DNA from: Plantactinospora endophytica
Lineage (GTDB): Bacteria > Actinomycetota > Actinomycetes > Mycobacteriales > Micromonosporaceae
Assembly: GCF_016862915.1 (NCBI RefSeq)
Contig: NZ_BONW01000038.1
Location: 1-64,000, forward strand
Length of the DNA: 64,000 nt
Direction of reading: 5' to 3'
A model generated the notes under the pieces. That model saw only the letters and a program-made list of their open reading frames with translations, had not been told where the DNA came from and did not search any database. Positions within the stretch are counted from its first letter, which is position 1; the number at the start of each line of letters is the position of its first letter. Below, one piece after another: positions 50,779 through 60,744 of the stretch. The position numbers were made by a program, and so were the translations under genes.

Positions 50779-53000
50779 TACGCGGGTACCGGATGGCCGA
50801 GCCGGCGGGACAGGTCGGCGAGCAGGTCCAGCGCCGCGTCGGCGAGGACGGTACCCGGCGAGAAGATCGCGGCGGCGCCCGCGGCGCGTAACGCCTCGTG
50901 GTCCTGTGGCGGGACGACACCACCCACGATGATCATCAGGTCCGGACGGCCCTGGGCGGCGAGTTCGTCCCGCAGCGCGGGCACGAGGGTGAGGTGGCCG
51001 GCGGCCAGCGAACTGATGCCGACGATGTGCACGTCGGCCTCGACCGCCTGCCGGGCGACCTCGGCCGGGGTGGCGAACAGCGGGCCCACGTCGACGTCGA
51101 AGCCGAGGTCGGCGAAGGCGGTGGCGACCACCTTCTGCCCCCGGTCGTGACCGTCCTGCCCCACCTTGGCGATCAGGATCCGCGGCTGGCGCCCCTCGGC
51201 CTCGGCGAAGCCCGCCGAGGCCGCCCGGGCGCGCTCGATGTTGCCCACCTGGCCGGCCTCCTGCCGGTACACCCCGGAGACGGTCTGGATCCGGGCGGTG
51301 TGGCGTCCGTACACCTTCTCCAGGGCTTCGGAGATCTCACCCACGGTGGCCCGGGCCCGGGCGGCGTCGACCGACAGGGCGAGCAGGTTCTGCGCAAGCC
51401 CGGGTGCCCGCGTTCCGTCGCGCTCGGCTTCGGCGGCGCGGGTCAGCGCGTCCAGCGCGCGACGGTACGCGACCGGGTCGCGTTCCTCCCGCAACCGACG
51501 CAGTTTGCGTACCTGGTTGGCCCGTACCTCGGCGTTGTCCACCCGGAGCACGTCGATCGCCTCGTCCGTGCCGAGCCGGTACTTGTTGACGCCGATCACC
51601 GGCTGGCGGCGCGAGTCGATCCGGGCCTGGGTACGGGTGGCCGATTCCTCGACCCGCAGTTTCGGGATCCCCTCGGCGATCGCCCGGGCCATCCCACCGA
51701 CCGCCTCCACCTCGGTAATGTGCTCCCAGGCACGGTCCGCCAGGTCACGGGTCAGCCGCTCGACGTAGCCGCTGCCACCCCACGGATCGATGGCCCGGGT
51801 GGTGCCGGACTCCTGCTGGATCAGTAGCTGGGTGTTGCGGGCGATCCGGGCGGAGAAGTCGGTGGGCAGCGCCAGCGCCTCGTCGAGGGCGTTGGTGTGC
51901 AGCGACTGGGTGTGCCCCTGGGTGGCCGCCATCGCCTCGACGCAGGTACGCATGACGTTGTTGAAGACGTCCCGGGCGGTCAGCGACCAGCCGGAGGTCT
52001 GGCTGTGCGCGCGCAGGCTCAGCGAACGCGGGTCCCTGGGCCCGAACTCGCCCACCAGCCTCGCCCAGAGCAGCCGGGCGGCGCGGAGCTTCGCCACCTC
52101 CATGAAGAAGTTCATGCCGATGCCCCAGAAGAACGACAGGCGGGGGGCGAACGCGTCGATGTCGAGCCCGGCGTCCCGGCCGGCACGGAGATACTCCACG
52201 CCGTCGGCGAGGGTGTAGGCGAGTTCCAGGTCGGCCGTCGCACCCGCCTCCTGGATGTGGTAGCCGGAGATGGAGATCGAGTTGAAGCGCGGCATCCGCT
52301 GCGAGGTGTACGCGAAGATGTCCGAGATGATCCGCATGGACGGCGCCGGCGGGTAGATGTAGGTGTTGCGCACCATGAATTCTTTGAGGATGTCGTTCTG
52401 GATCGTGCCGGACAGCCGTTCCGGCGCGACACCCTGCTCCTCCGCCGCGACGATGTAGAACGCCAGCACCGGCAGGACGGCGCCGTTCATCGTCATCGAC
52501 ACGCTCATCCGGTCCAGCGGGATGCCGGCGAACAGTTCCCGCATGTCGTCGACGGAGTCGATGGCGACACCGGCCATCCCCACGTCGCCCGTGACCCGTG
52601 GGTGGTCGGAGTCGTAGCCGCGATGCGTGGGCAGGTCGAAGGCGACCGACAGTCCTCGCTGGCCGGACGCCAGGTTGCGGCGGTAGAAGGCGTTGGACTC
52701 CTCGGCGGTGGAGAACCCCGCGTACTGGCGGATGGTCCAGGGTTGGTTGACGTACATGGTCGGATAGGGGCCGCGCAGGTAGGGGGCGACGCCCGGATAG
52801 CTGTCGAGGAAGTCGAGCCCGGACAGGTCGGCGTCGGTGAACAGCGGTGGGACGGGGATGCCCTCCGGCGTACGCCAGGTCAGCTCGTCGGCGGACATGC
52901 CGGTCTCGGCCAGCACCGCAGACCGCCAGGCGGCCTCGGCGTCCGGCATCGGTGCCGGCGTCGGCGCCGTCAGTTCCGCCGTCGTGAAGTCGGGAATCAA
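50778..53000 (-). CDS. mutB: Methylmalonyl-CoA mutase, large (alpha) subunit
   Basis: A 740-residue catalytic subunit that interconverts (R)-methylmalonyl-CoA and succinyl-CoA using adenosylcobalamin. The N-terminal TIM barrel has [23 protein letters not shown] with the substrate-contacting residues. The C-terminal B12-binding domain has the DGHDRG motif (616-621, His618 the cobalt ligand). TTG 53000 is chosen because it overlaps the mutA stop (TTGA); frames extending further upstream lie inside mutA. Domain order is typical. It supplies or drains methylmalonyl-CoA. Confidence 0.96.
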   Translation of the reverse strand: MIPDFTTAELTAPTPAPMPDAEAAWRSAVLAETGMSADELTWRTPEGIPVPPLFTDADLSGLDFLDSYPGVAPYLRGPYPTMYVNQPWTIRQYAGFSTAEESNAFYRRNLASGQRGLSVAFDLPTHRGYDSDHPRVTGDVGMAGVAIDSVDDMRELFAGIPLDRMSVSMTMNGAVLPVLAFYIVAAEEQGVAPERLSGTIQNDILKEFMVRNTYIYPPAPSMRIISDIFAYTSQRMPRFNSISISGYHIQEAGATADLELAYTLADGVEYLRAGRDAGLDIDAFAPRLSFFWGIGMNFFMEVAKLRAARLLWARLVGEFGPRDPRSLSLRAHSQTSGWSLTARDVFNNVMRTCVEAMAATQGHTQSLHTNALDEALALPTDFSARIARNTQLLIQQESGTTRAIDPWGGSGYVERLTRDLADRAWEHITEVEAVGGMARAIAEGIPKLRVEESATRTQARIDSRRQPVIGVNKYRLGTDEAIDVLRVDNAEVRANQVRKLRRLREERDPVAYRRALDALTRAAEAERDGTRAPGLAQNLLALSVDAARARATVGEISEALEKVYGRHTARIQTVSGVYRQEAGQVGNIERARAASAGFAEAEGRQPRILIAKVGQDGHDRGQKVVATAFADLGFDVDVGPLFATPAEVARQAVEADVHIVGISSLAAGHLTLVPALRDELAAQGRPDLMIIVGGVVPPQDHEALRAAGAAAIFSPGTVLADAALDLLADLSRRLGHPVPA

Positions 53001-54823
53001 TCCGGCACCCCCAGGTCGGCCAGTGTGCTGGTGAGCACCGCGACGGCGTCGCACCGGGCGTGCAGGCAGTCGTCAGCGCCGGAGTGCTCGTCCCGGCCGG
53101 CCAGCCAGACGCGTCGCGCCCCGGCGGCCCGCAGCGACTTGACCACGTACTCGGCCTCCTCGGGGTACGCCCGGTCCGGACCGCACACGCAGGCGACCGG
53201 TGACCCGCCGACTGCGAGCGCCTCGGCCAGGGCCTCCGGCGGGTCGGCGGGAGCGGTGGTGACGGCGATGCCGCCGGCGGCGAACAGGTTGGTCGCGAAG
53301 GTCACCGTCGGGCCGTACTCGGCGGGTGAGCCGAGGGTGGCGAGCAGGACGGTGGGCCGGCGGCCGGTAGTGTCGCGATGGGCGTCGCTGCGGTCGCGCA
53401 GCCGCTCGTACGCCGCCGCGTAGCGCCGACGCGGCAGACCGCCGCCCACCGGCGTCGCCCCCGGCCGGCGCGGTGGGGACTCCTCGTCGAGGTCGGGGAA
53501 CTCGCTGACCCCGGTGATCGGGTCCCGGCGGTGCGCGATCGCGGACTCCCGCCGCCGCCACGTCCGTTCCAGCCGGTCGGCGACCAGGCCGCTGTCCAGG
53601 GCGGCGGCGAGACCGCCGGCCTTCTCGATGTCGGTGAACCACTGCCACGCGGCCTGCGCCAGGTCCTCGGTGTACCGCTCGACGTACCATGAGCCGCCGG
53701 CCGGATCGAGGACCCGGGCCACCTGGGCTTCGTCGATGAGCAGGGCCTGGGTGTTCCGGGCCAGCCGCCGGGAGAACGCGTCCGGCCGGCCGAGCGCGTG
53801 GTCGAAGGGCAGGACGGTCAACGCGTCCGCCCCGCCGATGCCGGCGGCGAAGGCGGCCACCGTGGTCCGGAGCAGGTTCACCCACGGGTCCCGGGCGGTC
53901 ATCATGGCCGCCGACGTCACCGCGTGCTGCCGCTGCGCACCGGCACCCGGCGCGCCGCACATCTCCGCGATCCGCGCCCAGATCCGGCGGGCGGCCCGCA
54001 GCTTGACGATGGTGGCGAACTGGGCGGCCGTGGCGGCGTAGCGGAACTCCAACTGGCCGAGGGCCGCCGGCACGGACAGGCCCGCGTCGGTCAGAACCCG
54101 CAGGTACCCGACTCCGGCGGCTGCCGCACAGCCCAGTTCCTCGGCGTCGGAGCCGCCGGCCTCGTGGTACACGGTCGCGTCCACGGTGATCGCCCGGAAT
54201 CCGGCCCCCTCGGTCACGCACCGGGTCGCCAGCGAGGCCGCGTCCCGCACGGCGCCGGCGAGGGCGGTCGCGTCACCGGTGCGGGCCCGCCACCCGAGCG
54301 GGTCGGCGCCGAGGTTGCCGACGGCCCGGGCCGGCTCGACGCCCCGGGCGGCGAGCAGGTCGAACCAGGCCCCGGCCGCCGCGACGACGTGTTCACCCGG
54401 ATCCAGTACGACCCCGGTGGTGTCCAGGTGGACCCCGTCGAGCGCGGCCGGCAGGGCGTCGACCGGCAGGGGCTCGCGGCCGATCGTCAGCCAGACCGAG
54501 GTCGCCCCGTTCGCCAGGTCGTCGAGGACCGCCGCCCGGACCTCGGCCGGCTCCGCCTCGCAGTGGCGCTGTCGTACGTCCCAGCCGGCGACCAGGCCGC
54601 CCGAGGCACGGGCGCCACGGACGTACGGCGGCTGTCCCGGCAGGCCGCGCGGCGGCGTACCGCTGCCCGGGGTGTGCAGGGCCGCAAGCCGCAACCCGTC
54701 GTAGGTCGAGGTGGCCAGCAGGTCCGCCACCACTTCCGGCGGCGTGTTCTCGTCGGCGTCACCCGATCTGCGGAGCGCGGCGAGAGCCAGGCCGCGCCAC
54801 TGCTCTGCGGTGGACGCTGTCAT
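52997..54823 (-). CDS. mutA: Methylmalonyl-CoA mutase, small (beta) subunit
   Basis: A 608-residue non-catalytic partner of MutB. It keeps the mutase barrel (for example [18 protein letters not shown]) but its cobalamin-domain loop lacks the DxHxxG ligand motif, which is normal for this subunit. ATG 54823 is preceded by GGAAGG; the frame to 54859 has weaker support. It is the first gene of the operon and is divergent from the metallophosphoesterase remnant. No cobalamin riboswitch was recognised upstream. Confidence 0.95.
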   Translation of the reverse strand: MTASTAEQWRGLALAALRRSGDADENTPPEVVADLLATSTYDGLRLAALHTPGSGTPPRGLPGQPPYVRGARASGGLVAGWDVRQRHCEAEPAEVRAAVLDDLANGATSVWLTIGREPLPVDALPAALDGVHLDTTGVVLDPGEHVVAAAGAWFDLLAARGVEPARAVGNLGADPLGWRARTGDATALAGAVRDAASLATRCVTEGAGFRAITVDATVYHEAGGSDAEELGCAAAAGVGYLRVLTDAGLSVPAALGQLEFRYAATAAQFATIVKLRAARRIWARIAEMCGAPGAGAQRQHAVTSAAMMTARDPWVNLLRTTVAAFAAGIGGADALTVLPFDHALGRPDAFSRRLARNTQALLIDEAQVARVLDPAGGSWYVERYTEDLAQAAWQWFTDIEKAGGLAAALDSGLVADRLERTWRRRESAIAHRRDPITGVSEFPDLDEESPPRRPGATPVGGGLPRRRYAAAYERLRDRSDAHRDTTGRRPTVLLATLGSPAEYGPTVTFATNLFAAGGIAVTTAPADPPEALAEALAVGGSPVACVCGPDRAYPEEAEYVVKSLRAAGARRVWLAGRDEHSGADDCLHARCDAVAVLTSTLADLGVPD

Positions 54824-54961
54824 GGCCTTCCGTCCTTCCGGTCGCTCGTCCCGATGCACAACATGCCTGCGGCGACGAATGGCTGGCTACCCCAGTTCTT
54901 CGGTTACGGGCGCCGAAATAGGGGTGCCGGTACGACTTCGGTCCGTGACAGCATCGGGCCG

Positions 54962-55252
54962 ATGCCGGGATCCCTGTTCGCCGTCGGCGACCTGCACGTG
55001 TCGTACGCCGAGAATCGGGTGATCGCCGACGGCCTCGCGCCGGAGTCCGACGACGACTGGCCGATCGTCGCCGGCGACGTGGCTGAGATCCTCGCCGACG
55101 TCGCGCGCACCCGGCGCCGGCGGCGTGGCCGCTTCCGCGAGCTGGTCCGGTCGCCCGGCAACCACGAACGGGAGGTCTCGCTCGGCTGTCCCCGGGAATG
55201 GCGTCGTCGGGGCACGGCACCGGCTCCGCTGCGCCGGATCCTGCGGCCGTGA
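54962..55252 (+). pseudogene. Metallophosphoesterase with large internal deletion
   Basis: A 96-residue frame. It begins like actinomycete metallophosphoesterases next to PPTase genes: LFAVGDLHVSYAENRVI (GDLH at 9-12), then PIVAGDVAEI (GDV at 38-40) and PGNHE (65-69). It then goes directly to EVSLGCPREW and RRILRP, which resemble the C-terminal end of those enzymes. About 170-200 residues with the remaining metal ligands appear to be missing without a frame change. The stop overlaps the PPTase start (GTGA), so coupling is kept. It is probably inactive as a phosphoesterase. Confidence 0.75.
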
Positions 55253-55926
55253 TCGAGCGGCTGCTGCCCGCCACGGTGGTGTCGGCCGAGGCGTTCGGCG
55301 ACGTCGCCGGGGAGCGCTGTTTCCCCGGCGAGGAGCACCTGGTCGCCCAGGCCGTGCCGGAACGCCGTCGGGAGTTCGTCACCGCCCGCCGCTGCGCCCG
55401 GCAGGCGTTGCGCGAGCTCGGTTTCCCGCCCGCCGCGATCCTTCCCGGCCCGCGCCGTGCCCCCCGCTGGCCACCGGGTGTGGTCGGCAGCATCACGCAC
55501 TGCCGGGGCTACCGCGCCGCCGCGGTGGCGCGCACCGCGCACGCCGCCGGGCTCGGCATCGACGCGGAGCCGCATCGTCCGCTACCCGCCGGCGTGGTCG
55601 AGACGATCAGCACGGCCGGCGAACCGAAGATGTTGCGGCGGTTGCGGGACGTCGACCTGGCCACGCACTGGGACCGGCTGCTGTTCAGTGCCAAGGAGTC
55701 GATCTACAAGGCGTGGTACCCGTTGACCGGGCGCGAACTCGGATTCGAGGAGGCGCGGCTGTCGATCGAGCCGGTCACCCGGACGTTCACCGGGCAGCTC
55801 GTGGTGACCACTGGCGTTCCCGGGCCACGGGTCGTGCACGGCCGTTACCTGGTCGGCGACGGGCTGGTGGTGACTGCGGTCCTGGTGCCGTCCGGACACG
55901 GGAAGAAGACGCGGCCGGGCCGATAG
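55249..55926 (+). CDS. 4'-phosphopantetheinyl transferase (EntD/Sfp type)
   Basis: A 225-residue enzyme that loads phosphopantetheine from CoA onto carrier proteins. Motifs: GSITHC (80-85), GIDAEP (103-108, Mg-binding Asp105) and FSAKESIYKAW (146-156, Glu150). GTG 55249 is chosen over ATG 55198, because the family starts at IERLLP and GTG overlaps the preceding stop. It can activate the PKS ACP in this window. Confidence 0.95.
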   Translation: MIERLLPATVVSAEAFGDVAGERCFPGEEHLVAQAVPERRREFVTARRCARQALRELGFPPAAILPGPRRAPRWPPGVVGSITHCRGYRAAAVARTAHAAGLGIDAEPHRPLPAGVVETISTAGEPKMLRRLRDVDLATHWDRLLFSAKESIYKAWYPLTGRELGFEEARLSIEPVTRTFTGQLVVTTGVPGPRVVHGRYLVGDGLVVTAVLVPSGHGKKTRPGR

Positions 55927-55969
55927 GGGTTGATGTCCACCGTCACCGCCCCGGGCCGCGTGGCAGCGA

Positions 55970-56173
55970 CTACTCGGCGATCTTCGTACGCATGGTCCAG
56001 CGGTAGACCGGCGCGGTGGTGTCCGTGCCGGCCTCGCGTTCGAAGTGCTCGTACCCGCCCAAGTGGATGATCTTGATTCTGTCGATCTCGTCGTGCCGGC
56101 CGATCGTCGCCGTCGCCGGGGCATCCGAGGGGCCACCGACGAGCTGCGCCTCGACGTGTTCCGGTCGATCCAT
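55970..56173 (-). CDS. DUF5988 family small protein
   Basis: A 67-residue protein from ATG 56173 with GGGAGGTG upstream. AQLVGGPSDAP, the HLGGYEHFERE core and a MRTKIAE end fit DUF5988, a short family common near actinomycete biosynthetic loci. Its role is unknown. It is downstream of the KAS III gene on the same strand and convergent with the PPTase. Confidence 0.75.
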   Translation of the reverse strand: MDRPEHVEAQLVGGPSDAPATATIGRHDEIDRIKIIHLGGYEHFEREAGTDTTAPVYRWTMRTKIAE

Positions 56174-56361
56174 TGAATGCACCTCCCGTGCTGCCTGCCG
56201 ACAATGCTGGTGCCGTACGCCCGCCGTGGGCACCCGTATCCGACCCCCTACCGACCCCAGACCGGGCTGACGAGCTCGGCCGGTAGACCCCACGTCCTCA
56301 CCCGGACCGGTGGACGTGAGCGATACCGCTGGTGGTGGTGTCGCGATGGGCAGGGCCGGCG

Positions 56362-57357
56362 TCACTGCCCGGCACACCAGCGCAGCAGGCAGGCTCCCAG
56401 CGACATGCCGCCGCCGAACCCGGCCAGCAGCACCAGGTCGCCGCGCTTGAAACGACCGTCCCGGTTGGCCTGGTCGAGGGTCAGGGGTATCGACGCGCTA
56501 CCCGTGTTGCCGTACTGCTCGATCGTGCGATGGGTCTGCGCGCCGGCCAGTCCGACGGTCTTCGCCAGGTCGTCGAGCATGACCCCGTTGGCCTGGTGCG
56601 GAACGAAGTGATCGATCTCCGAGGTCATCGTGCCGTGCACGCGCAGCAGGTCCGACAGGATCGGCGGCACGTGGTCGGTGACGAACCGGCGCACGTCCCG
56701 GCCACGCATCCGGAAGTAGTGCAACCCGGCGTCCAGCGTGCCGACGCTCGCCGGTGCACGGCTGCCCCCGGCGTGCACCCCGACCAGATCGTGCTCCGAG
56801 CCGTTGCTCCGCAGTTCGGTTCCGATGATGCCCACGGCCTCCGGGCACGGCCCCACCACGACCGCGCCGGCGCCGTCACCGAACAGGACCACACTGGCCC
56901 GGTCGGCCGGGTCGACGATCCGCGAGTAGATGTCCGCCCCCACGACCAGTGCGTGGCCGCCCGGGCGCGTGGCCAGCAGACTCCGGGCGACCTCCAGCCC
57001 GTACACGAAGCCGCTACAGACGACGTTGATGTCCAGGCACACCGCCCCGGTGGCGCCGAGCGCGTGCTGGACCAGGTACGACGTCGGCGGCTGGGGATGG
57101 TCGGGCGTCGAGGTGGCCAGCACGAGGAAGTCCACCTCGTCCGCCGTGAGTCCCGCGTTCGCCAGTGCCTGCGCGGCGGCCCGCACGGCCAGGTCCGACG
57201 TCGCCTCGTCCGGCGCGGCATACCGCCGGGATCGAATCTGCGTACGGACGGTGATCCAGTCGGAGGTCACCCCGGCGGGGCCGGCGACCTCCGCGTTCGA
57301 TACCACGCGGGCGGGAGCATAAGAACCGGTGCCGAGCACCCCGACATGCTGTGCCAC
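56362..57357 (-). CDS. Beta-ketoacyl-ACP synthase III (KAS III, FabH-like)
   Basis: A 331-residue thiolase-fold enzyme. The triad is Cys114 (NVVCSGF), His254 (VPHQAN) and Asn284 (YGNTGS). It probably condenses an acyl-CoA with malonyl-ACP or transfers acyl groups to start a polyketide or fatty chain. GTG 57357 is chosen because homology starts there and a Shine-Dalgarno-like GGAG lies upstream. It follows the carboxylase beta gene by 114 bases. Confidence 0.94.
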   Translation of the reverse strand: MAQHVGVLGTGSYAPARVVSNAEVAGPAGVTSDWITVRTQIRSRRYAAPDEATSDLAVRAAAQALANAGLTADEVDFLVLATSTPDHPQPPTSYLVQHALGATGAVCLDINVVCSGFVYGLEVARSLLATRPGGHALVVGADIYSRIVDPADRASVVLFGDGAGAVVVGPCPEAVGIIGTELRSNGSEHDLVGVHAGGSRAPASVGTLDAGLHYFRMRGRDVRRFVTDHVPPILSDLLRVHGTMTSEIDHFVPHQANGVMLDDLAKTVGLAGAQTHRTIEQYGNTGSASIPLTLDQANRDGRFKRGDLVLLAGFGGGMSLGACLLRWCAGQ

Positions 57358-57471
57358 TGACCCACTCCAGACTGGAGGCCCATACTGCCTGTGCTCGCAA
57401 ACTAGGGCGCGGGTGCCCCCTAGCCTCAACCCCTAGCGCCACCGAACAGCACCGCCCGCCGGGGGCGGCGG

Positions 57472-58911
57472 TCACAGTGGGATGTTGCCGTGGTGGCCGC
57501 GCCCGGCGGGTGCGCCCGCGAGCGCCTCGGCCACCCGCCGCCGGCTGGTGGCCGGCTCGATGACCTCGTCGACCACGCCGAGGGCGAGACCGCGAGCCAC
57601 CCCACCGGACTCCCGTTCGTGCACGGCGACGAGTTCGGCCAGCAGCGTCTCCCGCGCGGCGGGCTCGGCTGCGGCGAGCCGCTTGCGGTGCAGGATGCCG
57701 ACCGCCGCCTGCGCGCCCATCACCGCCACCTCGGCCTCCGGCCAGGCGAACACGCGGGTGGCGCCCAACGCCCGGGAGTTCATCGCGATGTACGCCCCGC
57801 CGTACGACTTCCGGGTGACCAGGGTGACCCTCGGCACGACCGCCTCACCGAACGCGTAGAGCAGTTTCGCGCCCCGCCGTACGACGGCGTCCCACTCCTG
57901 CCCGACCCCCGGCAGATAACCGGGCACGTCCACGACGACGAGCAGCGGAACGCCGAACGAGTCACACATCCGCACGAACCGGGCCGCCTTCTCCGCGCTC
58001 AGCGTGTCGAGGCAGCCGCCACGGCGCAGCGGGTTGTTGGCGACCACCCCGATCGACCGGCCGGTGAGGCGGCCGAAACCCACCACCACGTTCGGGGCCC
58101 ACCGGGCCTGCAACTCGATGAACCGGTCGCCGACGGGCACCGGATCGAGCAGGCGGTGCACCAGCGGACGCACGTCGTACGCCCGGCGCGGCCGGTCCGG
58201 AAGCAACCCGCGCAGTCCCTCGTCGTCGGTCGCGGCCGCCGGGTCGAACCAGCCCGTCGCGGCGAAGACGCCGACGATCTGCCGGGCCCGTTGCAGGGCG
58301 TGTTCCTCCGAGTCGGCAAGGACATGGGCGACGCCGGAACGGCGGCCGTGCGCGTCCGCGCCGCCGAGTTCCTCCATGCTGATCTGTTCTCCGGTGACGG
58401 ACCTGACCACCTCCGGACCGGTCACGAAGAGCCGCCCGGCCGGCGCCAGGACCACCAGGTCGGTCAGCGCCGGACCGTAGGCAGCGGCTCCGGCGGCCGG
58501 GCCGAGCACTACCGAGATCTGCGGCACGCGACCGGACGCCCGGATCATGGCCGCGAACATCCGGCCCACGCCGTCCATCGACTCCACTCCCTCGGCGAGT
58601 TTCGCGCCGCCGGAATGCCAGAGTCCGAGGACGGGTACCCGATCCCGAACCGCCGCGTCGATCGCCTCCACGATGTGCCGGCTGCCGACACCGCCGATGG
58701 AACCGCCCATCCGGGTCGCGTCCGTGCAGTAGACGATCACCGGTGAGCCGTCGACCCGGCCCCGGGCCACGCACACGCCGCTGTCGTCACGTTCCCGGAG
58801 CAGTTCGAGGGTGCCGGGGTCGAGCGTCCGCTCCATCCGCAGCACAGGGTCACGGGGCTCGGTCGCCGGCTCCGACGGGGCCGGAACCGGGGGCACGCTG
58901 AGCACGGTCAT
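57472..58911 (-). CDS. Acyl-CoA carboxylase beta (carboxyltransferase) subunit
   Basis: A 479-residue PccB/AccB-like carboxyltransferase. The N-terminal half has the GGSIGGVGSRHIVEAID region, the C-terminal half the RKSYGGAYIAMNSR and FAWPEAEVAVMGAQ motifs that bind acyl-CoA and biotin. It is smaller than housekeeping PccB, as in cluster-associated carboxylases. It would make malonyl-CoA or methylmalonyl-CoA when paired with a biotin-carrying alpha subunit, which is not in the window. Confidence 0.94.
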   Translation of the reverse strand: MTVLSVPPVPAPSEPATEPRDPVLRMERTLDPGTLELLRERDDSGVCVARGRVDGSPVIVYCTDATRMGGSIGGVGSRHIVEAIDAAVRDRVPVLGLWHSGGAKLAEGVESMDGVGRMFAAMIRASGRVPQISVVLGPAAGAAAYGPALTDLVVLAPAGRLFVTGPEVVRSVTGEQISMEELGGADAHGRRSGVAHVLADSEEHALQRARQIVGVFAATGWFDPAAATDDEGLRGLLPDRPRRAYDVRPLVHRLLDPVPVGDRFIELQARWAPNVVVGFGRLTGRSIGVVANNPLRRGGCLDTLSAEKAARFVRMCDSFGVPLLVVVDVPGYLPGVGQEWDAVVRRGAKLLYAFGEAVVPRVTLVTRKSYGGAYIAMNSRALGATRVFAWPEAEVAVMGAQAAVGILHRKRLAAAEPAARETLLAELVAVHERESGGVARGLALGVVDEVIEPATSRRRVAEALAGAPAGRGHHGNIPL

Positions 58912-59273
58912 TCGTCTACCGCCTAGCTGTAGCAGGGCAACCAGCGAACAGGGAAGTAGGGAGTCCGGGCCGGGGCTCAGACGGCACGGGCGAGGTCCGG
59001 AGAATCGTGGGCGTGGCGGATCGAGCGGTGCGGTGACCGCTGTGTCGGGCTCGCTCCGGGACCGCGTTCCCGTTGGATCACGTGGCGGCCGGGTCGACCA
59101 GAACCCTCGACGTGGTGCTCGGGCGGTCGAGCCCGACGTTGAGGACGCTAGAGAGGCGCCGACCGGCGGACAACCCCAGAGCTACCCCTGTCGGGCCGAC
59201 ACACCCCAGCACAGCCCCGATCCTGTCGTCCGGGCCCTGGTACCGGTCCGGCGGCTGGGGCATCCTGGCACCC
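58912..59273. other. Divergent region between carboxylase and thioesterase genes
   Basis: About 360 bases with no supported gene; it must hold divergent promoters. No clear motif or hairpin was recognised. Confidence 0.4.
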
Positions 59274-60047
59274 GTGACCACGATCGCCACGGGTGCCTGG
59301 ATCCGCCGGTTCCATCCAGCGGCAGCGGACGCGCCACGCCTGGTCTGCGTACCGCACGCCGGCGGCAGCGCCAGCTTCTACTTTCCGCACTCCGCCGACC
59401 TGGCGCCCGCCGTCGCGGTCCTCGCCGTGCAGTACCCCGGTCGCCAGGACCGGCGCCACGAGCCGTTCGCCGGCTCCGTCGCCGAGCTCGCCGAGGGAGT
59501 CGTCGGGGCGCTCGCCGCCCTGCCCGACCTCGGCGACGACGTCTCGCTCTTCGGGCACAGCATGGGCGCGACGGTCGCCTTCGAGGTGGCGCGTCGGCTG
59601 GAGCACCGGCTGGGGCTCACTCCCCGCCGGCTCTTCGCCTCCGGCCGCCGCGCTCCGTCCCGGCAGCGCGACGAGCGCGTACACACGCTGAGCGACGACG
59701 GCGTCATCGCCGAACTGGCGGCGCTCAACGGCTCCGACAGCCGGATCTTCGCCGACCCCGAGATGCGGGCGCTGCTGCTCCCGGCGATCCGCAACGACTA
59801 CCGTGCCATCGAGACCTACCGGTGCGCTCCGGACGTCACGATCTCGGCTCCGGTGACGGTACTGACCGGCGCCGCGGACCCGAAGACCACCTCGGAAGAG
59901 GCCGACGCGTGGCGCCGGCACACCACGGCCGACGTCACCGTCCACACGATGACCGGCGGGCACTTCTTCCTCAACGAGCACCACACGGCTGTTCTCGACG
60001 TCGTCGTCCGGTCACTGACGACGCGCGACAACCCGTCCGGCCGGTGA
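59274..60047 (+). CDS. Type II thioesterase
   Basis: A 257-residue alpha/beta hydrolase. The nucleophile elbow is GHSMG with Ser96, the acid Asp lies in GAADPKTT, and the base His is in GGHFFL. Type II thioesterases remove wrong acyl groups from PKS/NRPS carrier proteins. GTG 59274 is chosen because homology starts there; upstream sequence of the same frame lacks it. It is convergent with HxlR, near the PKS gene. Confidence 0.93.
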   Translation: MTTIATGAWIRRFHPAAADAPRLVCVPHAGGSASFYFPHSADLAPAVAVLAVQYPGRQDRRHEPFAGSVAELAEGVVGALAALPDLGDDVSLFGHSMGATVAFEVARRLEHRLGLTPRRLFASGRRAPSRQRDERVHTLSDDGVIAELAALNGSDSRIFADPEMRALLLPAIRNDYRAIETYRCAPDVTISAPVTVLTGAADPKTTSEEADAWRRHTTADVTVHTMTGGHFFLNEHHTAVLDVVVRSLTTRDNPSGR

Positions 60048-60064
60048 GGCGAGGACGAGGCTTG

Positions 60065-60472
60065 TCAGCTCGTCGGCACGCGGTTGCGTGCGGCGGCGAT
60101 CTCGGGCCAGTTCCGCACCGCCCACTCGGCGAGTCCTGACAGCGGTTCGAGCAGGCTCTCCCCCAGCGGAGTGAGACCGTACTCGACGCTGGGCGGGACG
60201 GTCGGACGCACCTGACGCAGCACCAGACCGGACGACCCCAGACCGCGCAGGGTGCGGGTGAGCATGCGCTGGCTGATGCCGTCGATGCTGCGGTGCAGCT
60301 CGTTGAAGCGGTGCGACCGGCGGCCGAGCAGCACCAGGACCACCATCGACCACTTGTCGCTCATCAGCCGCACCACGTCCGTGACGGGACAGCTGTCGTA
60401 CTCCTCGGCGGGCACGGGCATCGGCAGAGCCGCGCTCGCCAGGGACGTGACGCCGGTGTTCGCTGCGGACAT
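60065..60472 (-). CDS. HxlR-family transcriptional regulator
   Basis: A 135-residue winged-helix protein. It has the characteristic CPVTDVVRLMSDKWSMVVL start (Cys28, often a redox sensor), then HRFNELHRSIDGISQRMLT and the wing. ATG 60472 has AGAAGG seven bases upstream. A much longer reading of the same frame runs antisense through the PKS gene and is rejected. It lies immediately after the PKS gene and may regulate the cluster. Confidence 0.92.
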   Translation of the reverse strand: MSAANTGVTSLASAALPMPVPAEEYDSCPVTDVVRLMSDKWSMVVLVLLGRRSHRFNELHRSIDGISQRMLTRTLRGLGSSGLVLRQVRPTVPPSVEYGLTPLGESLLEPLSGLAEWAVRNWPEIAAARNRVPTS

Positions 60473-60640
60473 GAGAAAGCCTTCTTCCCTCGAGCGCGAG
60501 ACACGAAGAGGACGGTTCTCTCCACTCTCGGTGACGTGCCTGCTGTGGCGCCATGTTAGCCGCCAATCGCTGTCGGCAAGGATCCGACGTGCGCCCAGAC
60601 GCCGGATCCCGCCCCTGCCCGGACCGGCCGACCGGCCCCG

Positions 60641-60738
60641 GCTTCCGGCCCCCGGCCCCCAGCTTCCGGCCTCCGGCGTCCGGCCCCCAGCTTCCGGCGT
60701 CCGGCGTCCGGCGTCCGGCTTCCGGCTTCCGGCTTCCG
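60641..60738. repeat. Heptamer TCCGGCN tandem repeat
   Basis: TCCGGCG or TCCGGCT is repeated head to tail six times from 60693 to 60734, with degenerate copies from about 60641. It lies between the HxlR and PKS genes, within the leader of HxlR. It is G/C-rich and prone to slippage. Confidence 0.75.
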
Positions 60739-60744
60739 CAGATC

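Noticed and set aside
54824-54961. Cobalamin riboswitch before mutA
   Set aside because: No B12-box-like sequence or suitable structured leader was recognised in the short region.
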